DNA of 64,000 nt from Limonium bicolor (taxonomy: Eukaryota > Streptophyta > Magnoliopsida > Caryophyllales > Plumbaginaceae), in the NCBI GenBank assembly GCA_023374045.1, contig CM041777.1, positions 86,236,300 through 86,300,299 of the forward strand, written 5' to 3'. The notes beneath the pieces were generated by a model. That model ran no database searches. It was given only the letters and a program-made list of their open reading frames with translations, and was not told where the DNA came from. Both the position numbers and the translations under genes were made by a program. This document shows positions 57,358-64,000 of this stretch, piece after piece (position 1 is the stretch's first letter; each line of letters begins with the position of its first letter).

Positions 57358-58521
57358 CTGCCTCATCAATGCCATAATGTCCTTCAGCGCCATTTTTTTG
57401 TTTGCCCTAATATCAGGCAAAATCTTCTTTGTGACCCATGGCACTGTGGCGTTTGGATTATTAGCAATCTCATACAATCATGCTCCCCTGTCAGCGTCTT
57501 TATCATAAATGTAGTCTTGTCAGGAAGTAGCGAAGCATGAAGTCTCCAAGGGCAAGTGTTGTTGTTGTTACACTTAACTGTGTACTTGAAAGGGTCATTA
57601 CTTGTCCTGTGCAAATCAATACCTTCTTGACATGCGTAGTCCTTCATCACCTCCAATAAAGTCTTTTGTTTTCAAACATTTGATGAGACTGCAAGACAAC
57701 CTTCCCATCAGCTTGATACTCAAAATGAGTCACATTCATCAAATACGGTGGCTCTTTTACCGCACAATCTTCTTCATCAGCAGAAAAGTACCCACACTCA
57801 GTGATTCTCTCGAGTTCCTCCAATCTGTCATCATCATCTATATCGTTATCTTCTGAATTGCTAGACTCAGTTTCAAAATCGTTATCATCATCAACATCCT
57901 GATGGCACCAAGAGTCGTCAGAGTATGTGGGTTCGTTATCATCTACAGGAGCTTCATTATCCTGTCCTGCACCGACAGCAGATCCATCTCCTTGCTCAAG
58001 ACTATGCCCAGATGATGGAGGAGGATTATTTCCACTGATGATCTCCATCCGTGGAGATGGTACAATTGACGATGTGTGAACATCAAGGCTCCGCGGAGTG
58101 GTATTGCTGGTCTGAACTGATTGGTGTATTGCCACAGCAGAAGATGTTTCTATTGGCTGAACTGCCAATTGGTATGACTGGCCAAGACCCCTGACAACTT
58201 TTTTCTTGTGCTTTCTTTGGGTACTATGGGGGTTGGTAATTGGGATTGTTTAGGAAACGGAGGTGGTTGAGTAGAAGGTTGAGTAGAAGGTTGTGTAGAA
58301 GGTTGTGTACAAGCTTGTATTGGTTGTGTAGGTTGTGTAGCCGGAGGAGGGGACAACTCAAGGATTTCAACTTTGTTCTCGGTTAGCACACCCCTCATGC
58401 TCGGATATCTCTCATAATTCCGCCACATATCCATCAGACAAGAGTTCACAGCTTCTCTGACAAACACGGTTATAATTTTTGTGGAGGAACAGCCCTTGAA
58501 CATATTAACTAGAGTTGTCAT
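57346..58521 (-). pseudogene. MuDR-type transposase, N-terminal remnant
   Basis: Three minus-strand frames are collinear. The first (58521-58150) begins MTTLVNMFKGCSSTKI and has TQPSTQPSTQP repeats; the second (58168-57647) is acidic, with DDDNDFETESSNSEDNDIDDDD; the third (57656-57384) carries MKDYACQEGIDLHRTSNDPF and CPWRLHASLLPDKTTFMIKTL, the MuDR DNA-binding zinc motif, followed in another frame by KKILPDIRANKKMALKDIM. The DDE catalytic domain is gone: the sequence stops at about 57346 against the oppositely oriented GRF ORF. Frame changes near 58200 and 57655 each look like one missing base in an A run. Confidence 0.82.
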
Positions 58522-59800
58522 TGCAGATTTCGATGTGTTTCTTGCTTTTGGATGTATGTAGAAGAAGGTAGGTGAAATACCCCTAATTAATTAAACATTG
58601 ATTAAACATTTAATCAATTAAATTAAGGCCTAAACATGCCTTAAAATCAATTTATAAACAACAACGGTCAACATAAAGCTATTATTGCACCCTTTGACCA
58701 TTTAGGGTAAAACTATACCCAAATGAACTCCTTAGGACCTAAAATTTTGTCCTAAGCATACTAACACATTAATGAATGTAATGAAGCTGTTGGACAACAC
58801 TCAAACATCAATAACAAGCATTAACATGCTCAAAAGACACTTAGAGCAAAATGTGCTCTAAACAAGTTTTAAAGGTCATATGACCTCCGTTTGATTCCAA
58901 ATCAAACTCATGAGTTCATTAATCACGTAATGGATGTAGTTAATCAATTACCAAAGGAAACCAAGCTCTAAAATAAGTTTTAACACAAAATGTGCACTAA
59001 GCTTCCTTAAAGCACATTTTTGTGAGATTGTCTCCAAAGTGAGTTTTGTTTGGTTTTAGGGTCTTGAATACCCTTAAATATAATAATGTGACATAATGTA
59101 TCACATTAGAATGTATAATTCAAAGTTTTTCAAAAAATCAAAAATATGTGCCTTGATTGTGAATAGTACCCAAAATATAGCATTTATTTTTCTTAATCTA
59201 GTCAATGGTCAATCCTTCTCCTTTAACCTTGACCACCTATTTCCGTTTATTAAGGGCTACTCCATTAGCATACGACTGGCTCCAAACAAAGATAGGTGAC
59301 TCACCAAATCCACTTTATTAAAGCAAAGTTCATTACTACCTTTTTATGACATTAATAAAATAAGTCATCCTTTTCACTTACCTCATTCCACCGCCTGCTT
59401 TAGTTTGCCAATCTTATCTATTTGTAGTCTCAAACCTCCTGCTAAAAGAGCCACCATTCACCTCACATAAAATATGAACTTTTAGGACATGTTCACCCTT
59501 GGCATACACTATAGCAATTGAACAGTTTTCCCACCCATCCTACTTACTTCCGCCTGTCTATTGAATCATTCTTATCCATTAGCAGCCCCACAATACTTGC
59601 CAAGAGTCACCGATACTGCACATAAAACATGGGATTTTATAATATGTCTACACTTGACATATGTTACAACCAAATCTACTTTTCCACGGTAATTCTGCAT
59701 CTGCTGTCCGTTCATGGACCTTTCCTCCACCTGAAACAGCCTCAAAAAAATATGTACGAGAGCCATCCAACCCATTTACTAGTTTATGACACTTGTCCTT

Positions 59801-59807
59801 TATAAGT
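59801..59807 (+). promoter_or_regulatory. TATA-like box of the plus-oriented LTR
   Basis: TATAAGT preceded by CCTT matches CCTTTATAAC at 20686-20695 in the related LTR, in the corresponding place ahead of the first splice-like site. Confidence 0.5.
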
Positions 59808-60291
59808 CAAAATTTTCCTTCTTGCTTCTTTTAACCCCTTCCCAGTCGAGAATAGTCACCCTCATCCTCTCTTTTCTTCCTTTCCCCACCGTGAGCAGCA
59901 GCTATCTCCATGGGTGAACTCCATTGATCTAGCTATTTTATGTGAACTGAAGCTGGAAGTAGTACAACTTCTCGGCTGGGAAAACCAAGAGGAGGAGGAA
60001 AGCAGTTTATGTTGTTTTTCTAAGGTAAAACCTTGTCTTAACTAGCTCATCTTTCTCCTTTCCATTTCTGGTTCTATACCTTGTCTTCATTAGCTCTTTT
60101 CTTTTGCTCTTGTCACGTAAAATTAGCTAAAACACACACAGCTGGAAGGGGTAAACAGATCCAAGCCAAGGAACATTACTTTGACTAGTTTCGGTAAGTG
60201 AAATCCAGCTTGTTTTTATCCTTGCTCCCACCGGTTTATTCCCTTACTTATAATGGTGTTTTAACACCTTGTTTCGGTCTCTTAAAATCAG

Positions 60292-60326
60292 GCGGCAATA
60301 GCCCTTGCCAACCCTAAGAAGGCAAG
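60292..60326 (+). ncRNA. Putative 35-nt exon of an LTR transcript (first)
   Basis: The block is bounded by AAAATCAG upstream and AAG|GTAAAT downstream. It starts GCGGCAATAG and ends GGCAAG. A possible preceding exon ends TTTCG|GTAAGTG at 60193, and the first donor is CTAAG|GTAAAA at 60024. The exon calls are inferred from splice motifs only. Confidence 0.35.
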
Positions 60327-60451
60327 GTAAATACCATGTCATTATTAAGGTTAACAACCTAATGACTCTTATATATATGGCTGATATACGTCCATCTTGC
60401 CATGCATGAACTGCTGGAGAAAATGTCTTGGTTTGCCCTTTAAAAATTCAG

Positions 60452-60486
60452 GCGTAAACCCCCCAGCACGAGCCAACAATATCAAG
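60452..60486 (+). ncRNA. Putative 35-nt exon of an LTR transcript (second)
   Basis: It has the same length and borders as the block at 60292: AAATTCAG before, TCAAG|GTATAA after, starting GCGTAAAC and containing GCCAAC. The following ACCATG(T/G)TATTAT is also shared, so the two lie in a ~160-bp tandem duplication. Confidence 0.35.
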
Positions 60487-60623
60487 GTATAAAACCATGG
60501 TATTATGAGCCTTCCTTGCAAAACTGGTGCCGAATGAGTGTTGTATCATGGGGGAAAAACCTGCACAAAATGAAGGAGAAGAAGCTTAAGTATATGTCTA
60601 ACAAAGTAAGCAAAAATCTAACA

Positions 60624-63600
60624 TGTAACACCCCTACCGCTAATACCGTCATTACCGTCCAATCTCCTTATACATCCATACTCACGCAGCGGATACATAC
60701 TTACACAACAGCGGGTGATACAATGCCGTTAGCCACCCACGTGACTAACAAGACTACTACTACATACAGCATCGGTCTGATGGACCGGAATATCCGAGTG
60801 CTACACAAATACAATCCTTACTACAATTACAACCGGGTACTACAACCTCCCATTCAATACAATACTCCATTACAATGACATACAATACAATATAACATAC
60901 CGAGTTTAGTAAGTTCCAAATACAAATGCAATACTTCTTCCAAGTTCATACATACTTAAGAGACTACATCTACCATTCCTCACAACTACATACTTCCAAT
61001 ACTTATGGTGTACCCCTTGGTACACTTCTACTTCTACGCTACAAGCCTTATACCATCCTCTACAATCCACATTTCATTCCTAATAATCTAGGCATCTCCG
61101 CTGGTCTCTTTTGTGACCATAACTGCTTCGGGTACCTGCACACCAAAAATGTAGCCCCTAGGGGCTCAACTTACGCTGCATATGACTTCCGCATACCCCG
61201 CGTACTAGCGAGGGTACGCCGACCACTTGGTCGAATACATGTAGTTCATTTACAAATACATACATACATACATGCTTTCATTCATACTAATGCAATACTA
61301 CACAAGGAATATATACATACACTTCAATACATACAAGGTAGACCACACAAGGAATACATACATTCACTTCATCTTCATCCATATATTTCATGAATTACAA
61401 GCTAGTGTTCAGGACAATATATATCAAGAACAACCTAAAGCAAGCACAAGTAAGTGCAATATAGTCCGATTCTTGCATTTATCTTATTTAGGTGATCAAA
61501 TAAGCACACAAATCGGGGTAACCAGGTTAGGATACAGAGCATGAAGAAATCATACATTTTTCCGGAAATTACTTTACCGGGTTTTCCCTTGTTCCTTTGG
61601 TTCACTCTCGTTCCTCGAGTCTTATCCTTGAACCTCCGGCTACATGCCAAATGGTTCCATTATACTAAGCATTACAATACATACATACTTACTACTCCCG
61701 TACTTACCCCGTTATCCCGTTGTTTCGGTTTAACTTAATGTTCTTATACTTACAACTTCCTTAATCACTTCTCATACTTGTTTACACTGATTAGGGCCTT
61801 TAAAGGTCACCAAACAAGGCCTTAGCAACTTCTAAAACCATTACCCATCAATCCCCCATGTTTTAAACCCTAAACATTCTGCAACAATTTCGGGGTGGTC
61901 CGGGACTTGGTCCGGACCCAAGGTCCCGGACCATGCACTGAAGTTACTCTCGGCCTATTTTTCATTGTGGTCCGGGACTTGGTCCTGGACCTAGGTCCCG
62001 GACCAATACCAGTTTTTGCTCTCGGGGTGTTTTTAAGTGCGGTCCGGGACTTGGTACATATCCTAGGTCCCGAACCCTACTAAAAACTGCTACTAGGATG
62101 ATTTTTCAGCCCTTAATCAACCCTTAATCCTCCTCCAATAATTCCATAATCTTTCCACGTGTTTTGTACATGTTTAAACACACTTAAACACTCACTAAAA
62201 CTCCTTAAATCCATGGTCCAATACTTACTCAACTACTTGTTCAAATTCTACAAATTTCCATTCACATTTTCACACTTTGCACACTTGTGCATTTCTACAC
62301 TCCTCTTTGCATTTTGCACTTTGTTCTAATTCCATCTTACCATTCCAATTCATTCCCACGCAACTACACTATCAATACACAAGTCCAACACTCATTTTAC
62401 CAATTCTTGCACACTAATTTTTTCTTAACTTCTCCATTGCATTTTAACACTCCTTGCTACAGATTTTACACTCTCATATCCTCATACTACAACTACCAAT
62501 CCATGGTTACCAACATCCTTACTCAATCCAATACACACCTTGGTTTTCCCATTCATCAAGTCATCCATAAATGTACATTTCCTACTAAAATTTTGCCATA
62601 GTTCACCTTTTTTCTTACTTAGCCACACATATCCATTCTCACCAAATTCATTCCTAATCTAGCCACACGCATACAAGGGTCCTACCAGCAATCAAGGCAA
62701 TACCAATACACCAATACTTCCATCAAACAACAATGCCAATACAAGTACACAATTATTTGGCTCTAAGGCCTACAATCCAAATACTAGCTCACAATTACTC
62801 AAACTTCCATTACCACAATACTAATACAATATTTTGGGTTCTTTAATTTGTTTACCCATTCCCATTACTCTAATGTATTTAAAATTTTAGCATTAATAAG
62901 GAGCTCTTACCTTGAGCTTATATTTCCTTCTTTCCTTTCCAATTCTCCTCCTTCTCTCTTTCTTGCACAAAATCGGTCACATGGGGAATGGAGTTGCCAA
63001 ACTCCATTCCCATCACCCAAAGCACACATAAACAAGTGTAATTAAAATAATAACCCTTATATTTATACTAATTCATTGAAATGTTTAAAACACAAATTCT
63101 AGGGTTTACCTTTGGAGTGTTTTAGGAGGGGTTTTAGCCCTTGGTTCAAGAAGGTGATTCCGCCACCATTGCAAGGTTGAATTGATGCTCAAAAGAGAGA
63201 GGAAAATAGAGCATAACAAGAGGGGTAAAAATCGGTTACAAAAGAAGATGAAGAAGAAAACATGAGTTTTTCATGTAGATTTTTACTTTAATGGAGAGAG
63301 GGAACTCCAAGCTACCCATTGATGTTATTTTTCTTTGAATGGGGAAAACCCATGGCGATGAACTTCCTCATTTTGAAATTCTAAAAAGAGGGAAGTGTAT
63401 AGAATGATGAGGGGAGTAAAGATATGTAATTATTTTTACATTTGGAGCTCACATGGAGGTAGAGCATGGAGGAAAGGGAGAGCCATTGAAGTTCTTTGGA
63501 TCAAAAAAAGAAGCAGAGAGAGGAGGGAGAGATAGAGAAATCGGCGGGGAAGAAGAGATGGGAGGGAGAATAGAGAAATGAGAGAGTGAGGTGAGAGAAA

Positions 63601-64000
63601 AGGGGTAAAGTGCCTTTTTACTTTTTCTTTTTTGCTTTTTGACTCCCTTTATTTGTTAAATAGTTACATGTGTGTGAGGGGTTATTTAACCCATTAAAAA
63701 TCGGCCCCCTACTGTTGTACTAGTTGGAGCATTTTTCGTCTTTTACAGAAAACGCTCGTTATTTTACCCGGTTTCGGTACTATTCAGTAACCGGGCCCGT
63801 TTTCCAGAATTTTCTCATTTCTTTAATTTTATTGGTTATTAAGATCCCATTAACGCTTAATTATTTTCATTTAATGATTTATAATTTTTACGGGTTCTTT
63901 TGACCACTTAAAATCACGTTTTCGGGTATTATCGAAAAACGTGCACTAAAGCTCTATTAGCGTTTTAATACATTATTTGGATCTGTTTTCTTCGGGAGTT
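60624..64000 (-). mobile_element. LTR starting TGTAACACCCC, minus orientation, cut by the window edge
   Basis: The start TGTAACACCCCTACCGC, a GGTCTGATGGACCGGAAT segment and the CACCAAACAAGGCC block match the LTR at 16989. No primer site precedes it, so it is either the 3' LTR of an element lying to the right or a solo LTR. It holds a three-unit hairpin array (61897-62076), CTCAAG|GTAAGAG at 62911 and CCAAAG|GTAAAC at 63110 on the minus strand, and an A/T-rich TATA-like stretch near 63655. With a 4.5-kb length it would end about 1.1 kb beyond the window. Confidence 0.75.
61897..62076. repeat. Three-unit hairpin array in the LTR
   Basis: Hairpins at 61897-61932, 61969-62004 and 62041-62076 are each exactly 36 nt, separated by exactly 36 nt. 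The outer arms are GGTCCGGGAC and GTCCCGGACC (one mismatch in the third unit). The loops of the first two contain a nested palindrome (GGTCCGGACC, GGTCCTGGACC). Both spacers contain CTCTCGG. Confidence 0.95.

Larger units (their letters stand above)
58556..60620 (+). mobile_element. Truncated LTR in plus orientation, related to the 17-21.5 kb LTR
   Basis: The segment 58980-59170 is the reverse complement of about 20860-21060 (shared AAAGCACATTTTTG, TGTGATACTAAG-like and CACAAATATGTGCC segments). A CCTTTATAAGTC box lies at 59797-59808. The start is near TGTAGAAGAAGG at about 58556, inside or next to MULE sequence, and the 3' end is cut by the next LTR. After the box come GT-AG framed pieces described below. 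No protein is encoded. Confidence 0.7.

Noticed and set aside
57358..57540. C-terminal half of the plus-strand GRF ORF
   Set aside because: This part is antisense to the MuDR transposase sequence KKILPDIRANKKM and is open by chance.

Overview
The window is nuclear DNA from a flowering plant, most likely a eudicot with a repeat-rich genome. The evidence is intron-containing plant genes (PEX19, a GT8 glucuronosyltransferase-like gene, a VAP27-type MSP protein, a CDC20 relic) set among plant-specific transposons: Athila, an Ogre-like LTR, a chromovirus, hAT, CACTA, Stowaway, MULE, a tRNA-derived SINE and a TRIM. I cannot name the species. A run of exactly 500 N (25105-25604) marks a scaffold join.

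Layout. 1-6.5 kb: 5' part of a minus-strand Athila (Ty3/gypsy) element, with gag, protease, RT, RNase H, integrase start, a tRNA-Asp primer site and a 5' LTR, followed by an array of five 36-nt hairpins. 6.56-6.75 kb: a tRNA-derived SINE with a 19-bp target duplication. 7.3-21.5 kb: a minus-strand, apparently non-coding long-LTR element (LARD-like) with a tRNA-iMet primer site and a ~4.5-kb LTR; it is split by a 5.7-kb Ogre-like solo LTR bounded by the duplication GCCAC. 21.9-24.9 kb: a dead CDC20 copy with one exon interrupted by a hAT element that itself holds a Stowaway MITE and a second hAT. 24.9-25.1 kb: a CACTA-type terminus running into the gap. 25.6-32.6 kb: a decayed minus-strand chromovirus and its long 5' LTR. 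33.3-41.4 kb: the main gene island, PEX19 (+) converging tail-to-tail on a GT8 PGSIP7/8-like gene (-). 41.4-53.4 kb: intergenic DNA with tandem repeats, small DNA transposons, a second SINE and a 571-bp TRIM. 53.4-55.5 kb: VAP27-like gene (-). 55.7-58.5 kb: an internally deleted MULE with a GRF zinc-finger ORF facing a transposase remnant. 58.5-64 kb: two LTRs related to the 17-21.5 kb LTR, one in plus orientation (truncated) and one in minus orientation (running out of the window).

The three apparently functional genes act separately: PEX19 in peroxisomal membrane protein import, the GT8 protein in Golgi glycosylation, VAP27 at ER contact sites. No operon-like system is present. All three have otherwise well-conserved exons broken by isolated single-base deletions, as do the Athila and MULE reading frames; consensus error in the assembly explains this better than parallel gene death.

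The most unusual signal is a 72-nt unit, a 36-nt near-perfect hairpin plus a 36-nt spacer, repeated five, two and three times at three long-LTR loci (6.2, 18.9 and 61.9 kb). The stem sequence differs between loci while the pairing is kept. A second unusual signal is a set of conserved TATA-like boxes and 5' splice sites inside the related LTRs, suggesting a multi-exon LTR transcript.
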